NCBI RefSeq assembly: GCF_024169245.1
Contig: NZ_JALJWP010000001.1
Span: forward strand, 2,481,501-2,545,500
DNA from: Pseudomonas koreensis
GTDB taxonomy: Bacteria; Pseudomonadota; Gammaproteobacteria; Pseudomonadales; Pseudomonadaceae
Reading direction: 5' to 3'
Length of the DNA: 64,000 bases
A program made the position numbers and the translations under genes. The notes beneath the pieces are model-generated. The model did not search any database and was not told the DNA's origin. It was given only the letters and a program-made list of their open reading frames with translations. How positions within the stretch are numbered: the stretch's first letter is position 1; the number at the start of each line of letters is the position of its first letter. This document shows, piece by piece, positions 18,407 to 25,951 of the stretch.

Positions 18407-19909
18407 ATGAGCGACCTACAACTCGACCCGCAAGCCCTGCAACAGGAAGAAAACTCCCTGATCGCCCTGCGCAAGGAAAAGCTTGCTGCCGAGCGCGCCA
18501 AGGGCAATGCCTTCCCGAACGACTTCCGCCGCGAAAACTACTGCGATGCCTTGCAGAAACAGTACGCGGACAAGACCAAGGAAGAGCTGGCAGAGGCTGC
18601 AATCCCGGTCAAGGTAGCCGGTCGCATCATGCTCAACCGTGGCTCGTTCATGGTGATCCAGGACATGACCGGGCGCATCCAGGTCTACGTCAACCGCAAG
18701 ACTTTGCCTGAAGAAACCCTGGCCGCGGTGAAAACCTGGGACATGGGCGACATCATTGCTGCCGAAGGCACTCTGGCGCGTTCCGGCAAGGGCGACCTCT
18801 ACGTTGAAATGACCAGCGTGCGCCTGCTGACCAAATCGCTGCGTCCGCTGCCGGACAAGCACCACGGCCTGACCGACACCGAACAGCGCTACCGTCAGCG
18901 TTACGTCGACCTGATCGTCAACGAAGACGTGCGCCAGACCTTCCGCGTGCGTTCGCAAGTGATCGCGCACATCCGCAGCTTCCTGATGAAGCGCGACTTC
19001 CTCGAAGTCGAAACGCCGATGCTGCAGACCATTCCCGGCGGCGCCGCGGCCAAGCCGTTCGAGACCCACCACAATGCGCTCGACCTGCCAATGTTCCTGC
19101 GTATCGCCCCTGAGCTTTATCTGAAGCGTCTGGTGGTTGGCGGTTTCGAGAAAGTCTTCGAGATCAACCGCAACTTCCGTAACGAAGGTGTTTCGACCCG
19201 TCACAACCCTGAATTCACCATGTTGGAGTTCTATCAGGCATACGCCGATTACGAAGACAACATGGACCTCACCGAAGAACTGTTCCGCGAGCTGGCGCAG
19301 CTGGTGCTGGGCAGCACCGACGTGCCGTATGGCGACAAGGTGTTCCACTTCGGCGAACCGTTCGTGCGTCTATCGGTGTTCGACTCGATCCTCAAGTACA
19401 ACCCTGAGCTGACTGCCGATGACCTGAACGACATCGACAAGGCCCGCGCCATCGCCAAGAAGGCCGGCGCCAAGGTGTTGGGCTTCGAAGGTCTGGGCAA
19501 GCTGCAGGTGATGATTTTCGAAGAACTGGTCGAGCACAAGCTGGAGCAGCCGCACTTCATCACGCAGTACCCGTTCGAAGTGTCGCCGCTGGCCCGTCGT
19601 AACGACGACAACCCGAACGTCACCGACCGCTTCGAGCTGTTCATCGGTGGCCGTGAAATCGCCAACGCCTACTCCGAGTTGAACGACGCCGAAGACCAGG
19701 CCGAGCGCTTCATGGCGCAGGTGGCCGACAAGGATGCCGGCGACGACGAAGCCATGCACTACGACGCCGACTTCGTCCGTGCGCTGGAGTACGGCATGCC
19801 GCCAACCGCCGGTGAAGGTATCGGCATCGATCGTCTGGTGATGTTGCTGACCAACTCGCCGTCGATCCGCGATGTGATCCTGTTCCCGCACATGCGACCG
19901 CAAGCGTAA
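18407..19909 (+). CDS. lysS: Lysyl-tRNA synthetase, class II
   Basis: 500 residues, full length. The N-terminal OB-fold anticodon-binding domain includes [20 protein letters not shown]. The class II catalytic core has motif 2 [20 protein letters not shown] and motif 3 [20 protein letters not shown]. It charges tRNA-Lys. It follows prfB by 109 nt, a conserved pair in gamma-proteobacteria, and is closed by a clear terminator at 19922. Confidence 0.98.
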   Translation: MSDLQLDPQALQQEENSLIALRKEKLAAERAKGNAFPNDFRRENYCDALQKQYADKTKEELAEAAIPVKVAGRIMLNRGSFMVIQDMTGRIQVYVNRKTLPEETLAAVKTWDMGDIIAAEGTLARSGKGDLYVEMTSVRLLTKSLRPLPDKHHGLTDTEQRYRQRYVDLIVNEDVRQTFRVRSQVIAHIRSFLMKRDFLEVETPMLQTIPGGAAAKPFETHHNALDLPMFLRIAPELYLKRLVVGGFEKVFEINRNFRNEGVSTRHNPEFTMLEFYQAYADYEDNMDLTEELFRELAQLVLGSTDVPYGDKVFHFGEPFVRLSVFDSILKYNPELTADDLNDIDKARAIAKKAGAKVLGFEGLGKLQVMIFEELVEHKLEQPHFITQYPFEVSPLARRNDDNPNVTDRFELFIGGREIANAYSELNDAEDQAERFMAQVADKDAGDDEAMHYDADFVRALEYGMPPTAGEGIGIDRLVMLLTNSPSIRDVILFPHMRPQA

Positions 19910-19921
19910 ACGTTTCAGTTG

Positions 19922-19949
19922 AAAAGCCGCCTAAAACAGGCGGCTTTTT
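19922..19949 (+). terminator. Intrinsic terminator of lysS
   Basis: The stem AAAAGCCGCC / GGCGGCTTTT, with an 8-nt loop, ends in a T-run 12 nt after the lysS stop. Confidence 0.85.
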
Positions 19950-20011
19950 ATTGCCTGTCTGGTACAAATGTATCAATTGGTTAATTTGCAAATAGCAGAG
20001 GAAGTGCTGTC

Positions 20012-20728
20012 GTGATGGGTGCAATAGCTCAAGAAGGTGCAGCGGGTATCGCCACTGCGGTCGCTGAAAGTGTTCAGTACCAGGGCCGCAAGGCCAGCCG
20101 ACAGGGCAGTGAGCAGCGTCGCCAGGACATTCTCGACGCCGCGATGCGCATTGTCGTGCGCGACGGCGTGCGGGCCGTGCGCCATCGTGCGGTCGCGGCG
20201 GAAGCCGGCGTGCCGCTGTCGGCGACCACGTATTACTTCAAGGATATCGATGACCTGCTCACCGATACCTTCGCCCAATATGTGGAGCGCAGCGCTGCGT
20301 ACATGGCCAAGTTGTGGATCAACAACGAAGGTCTGTTGCGCGAAATGGTGGTCAGCGCCGACGGCAGCCCGGAGTCGCGCTCGCAACTGGCCGATGACAT
20401 TGCGCGGCTGATGGCCGATTACGTGCACCGGCAATTGATCAACCGCCGCGAGCATTTGATGGCCGAACAGGCTTTCCGCCAGGAGGCGCTGCTCAACCCG
20501 CGCCTGGCGATTCTGGTGCGCTCGCATCAGCAGATTCTGTTGCAGGGCACTTGCCAGTTGTTTCAGGTACTGGGCTCGCGCGAACCGCAGCAGGATGCCA
20601 AGGTGTTGACGGCGATTATCGGGCGGATGGAATATCAGGGCCTGCTTAACGACGCCGAGCCTTTGGCCGAAGAGGACATGCTCGGGATTCTGACGCGGTA
20701 TATGCACCTGGTGCTGGCGTCGGTCTAA
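20012..20728 (+). CDS. TetR/AcrR-family transcriptional regulator
   Basis: 238 residues. The helix-turn-helix lies at about 35-80 (RRQDILDAAMRIVVRDGVRA, VPLSATTYYFKDIDDLL), followed by a helical ligand-binding domain. It sits downstream of lysS in the same direction, like PA3699 of P. aeruginosa; its target is not known to me. Start: GTG 20012 and ATG 20015 are adjacent, with GAGGA 9 or 12 nt upstream, so either may be used. The unstructured N-terminal ~30 residues are longer than in most TetR proteins. Confidence 0.85.
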   Translation: MMGAIAQEGAAGIATAVAESVQYQGRKASRQGSEQRRQDILDAAMRIVVRDGVRAVRHRAVAAEAGVPLSATTYYFKDIDDLLTDTFAQYVERSAAYMAKLWINNEGLLREMVVSADGSPESRSQLADDIARLMADYVHRQLINRREHLMAEQAFRQEALLNPRLAILVRSHQQILLQGTCQLFQVLGSREPQQDAKVLTAIIGRMEYQGLLNDAEPLAEEDMLGILTRYMHLVLASV

Positions 20729-20760
20729 CACAATGTCATCCGTCTGACGCCGATCACACT

Positions 20761-20843
20761 GTAGGAGCTGCCGAAGGCTGCGATCTTTTGATCTGCTTTG
20801 AGAAGACCAAGGTCAAAAGATCGCAGCCTTCGGCAGCTCCTAC
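20761..20843. repeat. Long inverted repeat, family B
   Basis: Arms GTAGGAGCTGCCGAAGGCTG... and its complement enclose a short spacer. It is the same family as 17013-17088. It lies between the tetR stop and the DUF1704 gene. Confidence 0.85.
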
Positions 20844-20896
20844 AGGGAGTCCGCGCCCAGTCATTCAACGCGTCACGTTTTCTACAGGAGTTTCGG

Positions 20897-22174
20897 GTGG
20901 ACGATTACCAGCAGACGATACGCATGTTGTCCGATCGCATTGTGCTGGCGCAGACGCCGATCCGCGTGCTCGATGCGGTCAAGTGGGACGACAACGTGCG
21001 CAAAGGTTTCCTCAAGGCCAAGGGCAAGGAAATGCCGGCGGTGGATCGCGACTACTACCTCAACCGTCCGCTGTCATTCGATTCGAGCCAGGTCAAGCTG
21101 GAATTCCAGAACATTGAACGCGATATCACCCGCCAACTGGGACAGTTCAACCCTGTCGGGCAGATCATGCGGCGCATGTGCAAGGAATACCGCATGGTGG
21201 TGCGCATGCTCGAAGCGCGCGGCACCGAGGATTTCGGCCTGATCTCGCAAGAACTGTACGGCGCGGCGTCCGATGCCTTCCACGCCGGTGACCCGACCCT
21301 GGCCGACCTCGGCCTGATGATGTCCGACTACCTGAACAACATCGACGGGCGCGGCGACCTCAAGGACGAGCCGAAAATCCTTACCGCCAAAGACGCGGTG
21401 CACCTGCTGCAAACCCGACTCAACAAGGTGTTCGGCGAGGCCGAGGAAACCATTCGCGTGTTCGAGTCCGACGGCATCGTCGCCGACGCCGCAGCGGGCG
21501 CCGACTACATCAAGATCCGCACCGACGCGCTGTTCAATGACCGCGACGTGCGCGCACTGGAAGTCCACGAAGGCCTGGTGCATGTCGGCACCACGCTCAA
21601 CGGTTTGAACCAGCCGATCTGTACGTTCCTGTCGAAAGGCCCGCCCTCGTCGACGGTAACGCAGGAAGGTCTGGCGATCCTGATGGAAATCATCACCTTC
21701 GCCTCCTACCCGAGTCGCCTGCGCAAACTGACCAACCGCACCCGTGCGATACACATGGTCGAGGAGGGCGCGGACTTCTTGCAGATCTACGAATTCTTCC
21801 GCGAGCAGGGTTTCGAGATGGCCGAAAGCTACGGCAACGCCAGCCGGGTTTTCCGTGGCTCGACGCCGACCGGTCTGCCATTCACCAAAGACTTGTCCTA
21901 CCTCAAGGGCTTCATCATGGTTTACAACTACATTCAGTTGGCCGTGCGCAAAGGCAAGCTCGAGCAGATTCCGCTGTTGTTCTGCGGCAAGACCACGCTG
22001 GAAGACATGCGCACTTTGCGCCAGTTGGTGGATGAAGGGCTGGTGGTGCCGCCGAAGTACCTGCCGGACCAGTTCCGCGATTTGAATGCGTTGTCGGCGT
22101 GGATGTGTTTCTCCAACTTCCTCAACCATTTGAGCCTGGACCGGATTGAGGCGGATTATTCCAATATCCTTTAA
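20897..22174 (+). CDS. DUF1704 (MATCAP-family) putative zinc metallopeptidase
   Basis: 425 residues from GTG 20897, with CAGGAG 6 nt upstream; the frame is open upstream but runs into the repeat at 20761. Bacterial members are usually annotated as flavohemoglobin expression-modulating QEGLP motif proteins. This one carries QEGLA. More telling is HEGLVH (His224-Glu225-His229), an HExxxH pattern, with Glu257 of QEGLA as a plausible third metal ligand. This is the arrangement of the DUF1704/MATCAP family, whose animal members are tubulin tyrosine carboxypeptidases. There is no signal peptide, so it is probably cytoplasmic. The bacterial substrate is unknown. Confidence 0.85.
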   Translation: MDDYQQTIRMLSDRIVLAQTPIRVLDAVKWDDNVRKGFLKAKGKEMPAVDRDYYLNRPLSFDSSQVKLEFQNIERDITRQLGQFNPVGQIMRRMCKEYRMVVRMLEARGTEDFGLISQELYGAASDAFHAGDPTLADLGLMMSDYLNNIDGRGDLKDEPKILTAKDAVHLLQTRLNKVFGEAEETIRVFESDGIVADAAAGADYIKIRTDALFNDRDVRALEVHEGLVHVGTTLNGLNQPICTFLSKGPPSSTVTQEGLAILMEIITFASYPSRLRKLTNRTRAIHMVEEGADFLQIYEFFREQGFEMAESYGNASRVFRGSTPTGLPFTKDLSYLKGFIMVYNYIQLAVRKGKLEQIPLLFCGKTTLEDMRTLRQLVDEGLVVPPKYLPDQFRDLNALSAWMCFSNFLNHLSLDRIEADYSNIL

Positions 22175-22184
22175 CCCTACCGCT

Positions 22185-22288
22185 GATCGTTCCCACGCTC
22201 CGCGTGGGAATGCCGCCATGGACGCTCTGCGTCCGCTGTGACGCGGAGCGTCACGGGATGCATTCCCACGCGGAGCGTGGGAACGATC
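22185..22288. repeat. Large nested palindromic repeat (GATCGTTCCCACGC family)
   Basis: Outer arms GATCGTTCCCACGCTCCGCG and its complement flank inner inverted repeats of the GACGC(T/G)C(T/C)GCGTC type. The block starts 11 nt after the DUF1704 stop. It is a dispersed intergenic repeat type distinct from the REP core elements. Confidence 0.8.
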
Positions 22289-22325
22289 TACCTGAAACCC
22301 TACCTTCTTTGCGAGGTTTCACCGG

Positions 22326-23231
22326 ATGAGAATCCTCGGCATCCTTTGCCTGCTCTTGACCCTCGGCGGTTGCAGTTCGCTGCTGTTCTACCCCGAACCG
22401 GGCCAGATTTTTACCCCGGACAAAGCCAGACTCGAATACCGCACTGTCACGCTGACCACCGCCGACGGCCTGAAACTCAACGCCTGGTGGCTGCCGGCCA
22501 AATCTGGCGTCGAGGTCAAAGGCACGGTCCTGCATCTGCACGGCAACGGCGGCAATCTGCCGATGCATCTGGGTGGGAGCTGGTGGTTGCCGAAGAACGG
22601 CTATCAGGTGCTGCTGGTTGACTATCGCGGCTACGGTTTGTCCGAGGGCAAGCCGAGCCTGCCGGCGATCTATCAGGACATCGATGCGGCGTTCGCCTGG
22701 CTCGACAACGCGCCCGAGGTCAAAGGCAAACCGTTGGTGCTGCTCGGGCAGAGTCTCGGTGGCGCCATGTCAGTGCATTGGCTGGCGCAGCATCCTGAGC
22801 GACAAAAACAGCTCAAGGCCCTGGTGCTGGATGGCGTGCCGGCCAGTTATCGCAGTGTCGGCCAGTTCGCCCTCAGCACTTCATGGCTGACCTGGCCATT
22901 GCAGGTGCCGCTGTCGTGGCTGGTACCCGACGGCGACAGCGCAATCAACTCGATGGCGCAGCTGACTGGCGTGCCGAAGCTGATCTTCCACAGCATCGAC
23001 GATCCGCTGGTGCCGATGGCCAACGGCATTCGTCTGTATCAGGCAGCGCCGCCACCGCGCGTGTTGCAACTGACCCGTGGTGGTCATGTGCAAACCTTCG
23101 GCGACCCGGTGTGGCGCCAGGTCATGCTGCGCTATCTCGACGATCCCGAGCACTTCGACGGCCTGCGCCGCCTCGGCGAAATCCCCAACTATCCGCCGCC
23201 TCCGAATAATGAAGATGAGACCCCGCAATGA
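22326..23231 (+). CDS. Lipoprotein alpha/beta hydrolase
   Basis: 301 residues. A lipobox signal peptide (LLLTLGGC, Cys16) indicates a membrane-anchored periplasmic protein. The alpha/beta hydrolase fold shows the oxyanion region LHLHGNGGNLPMH, nucleophile elbow GQSLGG, acid in FHSIDDPLVP and catalytic histidine in TRGGHVQTF, so it should be an active serine hydrolase of the BEM46/ABHD13 type. The substrate cannot be inferred. Its stop overlaps the next gene by 4 nt, so the two form an operon, as for PA3695-PA3694 of P. aeruginosa. Confidence 0.88.
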   Translation: MRILGILCLLLTLGGCSSLLFYPEPGQIFTPDKARLEYRTVTLTTADGLKLNAWWLPAKSGVEVKGTVLHLHGNGGNLPMHLGGSWWLPKNGYQVLLVDYRGYGLSEGKPSLPAIYQDIDAAFAWLDNAPEVKGKPLVLLGQSLGGAMSVHWLAQHPERQKQLKALVLDGVPASYRSVGQFALSTSWLTWPLQVPLSWLVPDGDSAINSMAQLTGVPKLIFHSIDDPLVPMANGIRLYQAAPPPRVLQLTRGGHVQTFGDPVWRQVMLRYLDDPEHFDGLRRLGEIPNYPPPPNNEDETPQ

Positions 23232-23557
23232 CTGAAGAACGCAACGCCATCCCGCTGATCATCACCGGTATCTGCAGCATCCTCGGCACCGTCGGAGCGC
23301 TGTGGTACTACGGCTATCTGCATTTCGCCAAGCCGGAGGATGCGTTGCTGCTCAGCGAATTCACCATGCTCAAGACCGTGCCGGGCGAGGACTACAAAGT
23401 CTCGCTGACTCCGGCGCCGCAAGTGGCGCAGTGTATTGATGGTGTGCTGGTGTTGTTCGATACCGAGCAGAAAGGCCTGACCGGGGTGTTGGTCAATGCG
23501 CAGAAGAAAGCCGTGCGTTGCATGGGCGAAGAGAGCCCGCAGAAGCTGGAGGAGTGA
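23228..23557 (+). CDS. Small conserved membrane-anchored protein
   Basis: 109 residues with one N-terminal membrane segment (IPLIITGICSILGTVGALWY) and a small soluble domain with two cysteines (AQCIDG, VRCMGE). It overlaps the hydrolase gene by ATGA. I recognise no characterised family; translational coupling suggests it works with the lipoprotein hydrolase. Confidence 0.75.
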   Translation: MTEERNAIPLIITGICSILGTVGALWYYGYLHFAKPEDALLLSEFTMLKTVPGEDYKVSLTPAPQVAQCIDGVLVLFDTEQKGLTGVLVNAQKKAVRCMGEESPQKLEE

Positions 23558-23570
23558 TCTGCAGGCCCAG

Positions 23571-23718
23571 CCCTCACCCTAACCCTCTCCCAGAGGGAGA
23601 GGGGACTGACCGAGGTGTTTGTTTGAGCTACGCCGACCTGATCCATTGCGTCGAACACAAGTTTTGAACACGGCACAATTCGGCTCCCTCTCCCTCGGGA
23701 GAGGGCTGGGGTGAGGGG
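23571..23718. repeat. Dispersed inverted repeat with CCCTCACCC arms
   Basis: The left part CCCTCACCCTAACCCTCTCC with GGAGAGGGGA faces a right part CTCCCTCTCCCTCGGGAGAGGG ending in GGGTGAGGG. About 80 bp of non-repeated sequence lies between. It resembles a small palindromic mobile repeat (MITE-like) and sits between convergent genes. Confidence 0.7.
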
Positions 23719-23737
23719 CTGCAATGTCAGCACTCAC

Positions 23738-23773
23738 AAAAAAGCCCCGCCTGATCACTCAGGCGGGGCTTTT
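23738..23773. terminator. Intrinsic terminator downstream of lptF
   Basis: AAAAGCCCCGCCTGA / TCAGGCGGGGCTTTT with a short loop lies 18 nt beyond the lptF stop. A/T runs on both sides allow bidirectional use between convergent transcripts. Confidence 0.85.
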
Positions 23774-23790
23774 GCGTTACCGGGTGAAGC

Positions 23791-24579
23791 TTAGTTAGAG
23801 CTCACCGAGGAACGCGGTGCGACCGGCTGGTTGTCGTTGGAAATGGTCACTTCCACACGACGATTCATCGCACGGCCCGAGACGCTGCCGTTATCCGCTA
23901 CCGGGTATTCCTTGCCATAACCCTGAGCGACGATGCGCGAAGGATCGACGCCCATCTTGATCAGAGCCATCTGCACGGAAGTCGCGCGACGCTCGGACAG
24001 CGACTGGTTGTAGCTCGCGGTGCCGGTGCTGTCGGTGTAACCCTCGACGATCACTTTGCGATCCGGATTTTCCTGAAGGAACTGCGCCAGTTTGTTGATG
24101 TTCACCAGACCGCTGGACTTCAGATCCGCCTTGTTGGTGGCGAACAGCACGTCACCGAAAGTCACCAGCGTACCGCGATCGGTCTGCTTGGCGTTGAGGC
24201 TGTCCTGCAGCTGTTTGATCTGCTGGTCACGGGCATCCAGACGAGCCTGAGCGCGCTGTGCAGCGGCGTTTTTCAGGTTGTTTTCAGCGGTGCGCAGAGC
24301 GATGGTCTGCTTTGCCACTTCCACGCGCTGGTTGGTCAGGTAAGCCAGCTGGTCAACTTTGGCCGCGTCTTGTTTATCCAGATAGGCCTTGTCGGCCTTG
24401 TCCAGGTAATCGCTGGCGTCTTTGGTTTCCAGTGCTGCGACTTTGCTCGCCTGTGGGTTGGCCTGCAGGCCCGCGTAGTTGGTGCGCGCCTGTTCCAGGT
24501 TCGGGTTAGGCGGGGTGGAGCAGGCAGCCAGTGCAACGCTTGCGGCCAGAAGAGCGGGAATCATCAGTTGCTTACGCAT
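23791..24579 (-). CDS. lptF: LptF-like OmpA-family outer-membrane lipoprotein
   Basis: 262 residues. A lipoprotein signal ends in LAAC (Cys20). It is followed by a DUF4398-like helical segment, a long coiled coil (about 100-140) and a C-terminal OmpA domain. The domain carries the peptidoglycan-binding signature VEGYTDSTGTASYNQSLSER and ends NRRVEVTIS. It matches P. aeruginosa LptF (PA3692, lipotoxin F) in length, architecture and position; that gene is AlgU dependent and linked to envelope stress survival. It is co-transcribed with the DUF4398 lipoprotein 55 nt upstream. Confidence 0.9.
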   Translation of the reverse strand: MRKQLMIPALLAASVALAACSTPPNPNLEQARTNYAGLQANPQASKVAALETKDASDYLDKADKAYLDKQDAAKVDQLAYLTNQRVEVAKQTIALRTAENNLKNAAAQRAQARLDARDQQIKQLQDSLNAKQTDRGTLVTFGDVLFATNKADLKSSGLVNINKLAQFLQENPDRKVIVEGYTDSTGTASYNQSLSERRATSVQMALIKMGVDPSRIVAQGYGKEYPVADNGSVSGRAMNRRVEVTISNDNQPVAPRSSVSSN

Positions 24580-24634
24580 AATTTGTCGTCCTTTCTATCG
24601 GTAAGAGTTTCAGCTTTGCGGTCGGGATGCGCGC

Positions 24635-25039
24635 TTACTGCACAGTGCGCTGGCTTTCCTGACGCAGTTCCTGAACACCTTTCTGGGAATCCTTCACAGC
24701 CTGTTCGGCCTTGGCGGCCTGAGCCTTGCGTTCAGCGACGCGAGCGTCCCATTCAGCCTGTTCGGACAGGCGACGGGCCTCGTCATACTTCTTGTCGTGC
24801 ATGGCGATTTCAGCTTGTTTCAGTTTGTCCTGAGCCTGCTTCATTTCCACAGCAGCGAACTCGGTACCGCCAGCGCTGACAGCGCTGTTGACGGCCGATT
24901 GGGTCACGGCGTACTGCTCGGTCGGTGGGTTACCCGCGCAACCGGCCAGCACGAAGCTGGTGCCGATGGCCAGAGCGGCCAGTTTCAGACCGCGCAGGTG
25001 GGAAAACGAGGTTTGGGTTTTCATGGTCTTCAACTCCAT
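24635..25039 (-). CDS. DUF4398 domain lipoprotein
   Basis: 134 residues. A signal peptide ends in the lipobox VLAGC, followed by a helical domain rich in Ala, Gln, Lys and Glu (AAVEMKQAQDKLKQAEIAMH). The alternative ATG at 25024 would drop five residues. 25039 has AGGAG 7 nt upstream and 25024 has GGAG 9 nt upstream, so both are possible. It corresponds to PA3691. The helical domain resembles the N-terminal region of the neighbouring LptF, suggesting the two evolved from a shared module and act together in the envelope. Confidence 0.85.
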   Translation of the reverse strand: MELKTMKTQTSFSHLRGLKLAALAIGTSFVLAGCAGNPPTEQYAVTQSAVNSAVSAGGTEFAAVEMKQAQDKLKQAEIAMHDKKYDEARRLSEQAEWDARVAERKAQAAKAEQAVKDSQKGVQELRQESQRTVQ

Positions 25040-25142
25040 TAGGCATCTCCTGAAAATACAACTGAATCCATCCTGGCAGAGGAGCCGAAAGCATCGCTTG
25101 TTGACGCGAATTGAAACGCTCGTTCCAGGCGTGGTTACCAGT

Positions 25143-25170
25143 TCCGACCGGCGGCTTTTTTGAAAAGTTC
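25143..25170 (-). promoter_or_regulatory. Candidate AlgU (sigma-22) promoter for the DUF4398-lptF operon
   Basis: On the minus strand GAACTT-N17-TCGGA, close to the AlgU consensus GAACTT-N16/17-TCtga. It lies about 105 nt upstream of the ATG at 25039. Known AlgU control of P. aeruginosa lptF supports it. Confidence 0.6.
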
Positions 25171-25290
25171 AGAAAAGATGGCCTATCGCCAAAAATTAAA
25201 TTGACCGTTTGGACAAGGCTCTGGGACGGGAACTTTGACGGTCGGAAGCGGTACGCGCGGGGTAAATATTCAGGATGTACACCATCCATT

Positions 25291-25376
25291 GTAGGAGTGA
25301 GCCTGCTCGCGATAGCGGCGTGTCAGCCACACATGTGGTAGCTGAAAATCGCCATCGCGAGCAGGCTCACTCCTAC
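25291..25376. repeat. REPIN
   Basis: GTAGGAGTGAGCCTGCTCGC and its inverse flank an approximately 40-bp spacer. The GTAGGAG ends are outward. Confidence 0.85.
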
Positions 25377-25394
25377 AGTCTGATGTGTGTCGGG

Positions 25395-25739
25395 TCAGTG
25401 CTTCTGCTTGTTCTCAGCCGAGGACAAGTCATGCAGATGTCGACGCGACAAGGCCAGAAAACGCGGGGTCGGGCCTACATCCTCATACAACGGGTCACCT
25501 TCCTCGTCCGTCGCCACCACAGTCGAGCCCTTCACATACGGCAGGCTCGCTTCGAACTCCTCAAGCGCAGCGCCGATCAGTTCGCCGAGCAGTTCTTCGG
25601 GATGGCGCTTGGGATACATCTCGGCAATCGCCGCCAGGCGAGCAGCGGATTCCACATCCAGGTAAATCGTGTAGCCGGTGTCGGTCAGGCGACCTTTGGC
25701 GTTTTCTTCCCAATGCTGGGCGAGTTCACGAATTTTCAT
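25395..25739 (-). CDS. Conserved small protein of the PA3688 type
   Basis: 114 residues starting MKIRELAQHWEENAKGRL, from ATG 25739 with GAGG 5 nt upstream. The middle part (TGYTIYLDVESAARLAAIAE) and an acidic C-terminal half have no motif I can assign. Pseudomonas genomes often label the family pilin assembly or type 1 pili tip component, a name I cannot confirm from sequence. It has no signal peptide. It is divergent from ppc, as in P. aeruginosa. Confidence 0.75.
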   Translation of the reverse strand: MKIRELAQHWEENAKGRLTDTGYTIYLDVESAARLAAIAEMYPKRHPEELLGELIGAALEEFEASLPYVKGSTVVATDEEGDPLYEDVGPTPRFLALSRRHLHDLSSAENKQKH

Positions 25740-25951
25740 GATGACCTCATTTCGCGCCTGCTGATCGCAGGCCTGGGTGAGTGTCCGGCAGCGCCGGCAG
25801 CGGGCCGTCGTACGGCTTACTGTTGAGACTGGCTTTCGCGCGCAAGGTTTAAGTCGATTCGTCGCCTGCTTGTAAGAAGCGGCGCAGAGCGGCACTCTCT
25901 GGCAAAGCATTCATTTCTGCGCTGTCCCCGATTACCGCTGGAGAACTGCTG

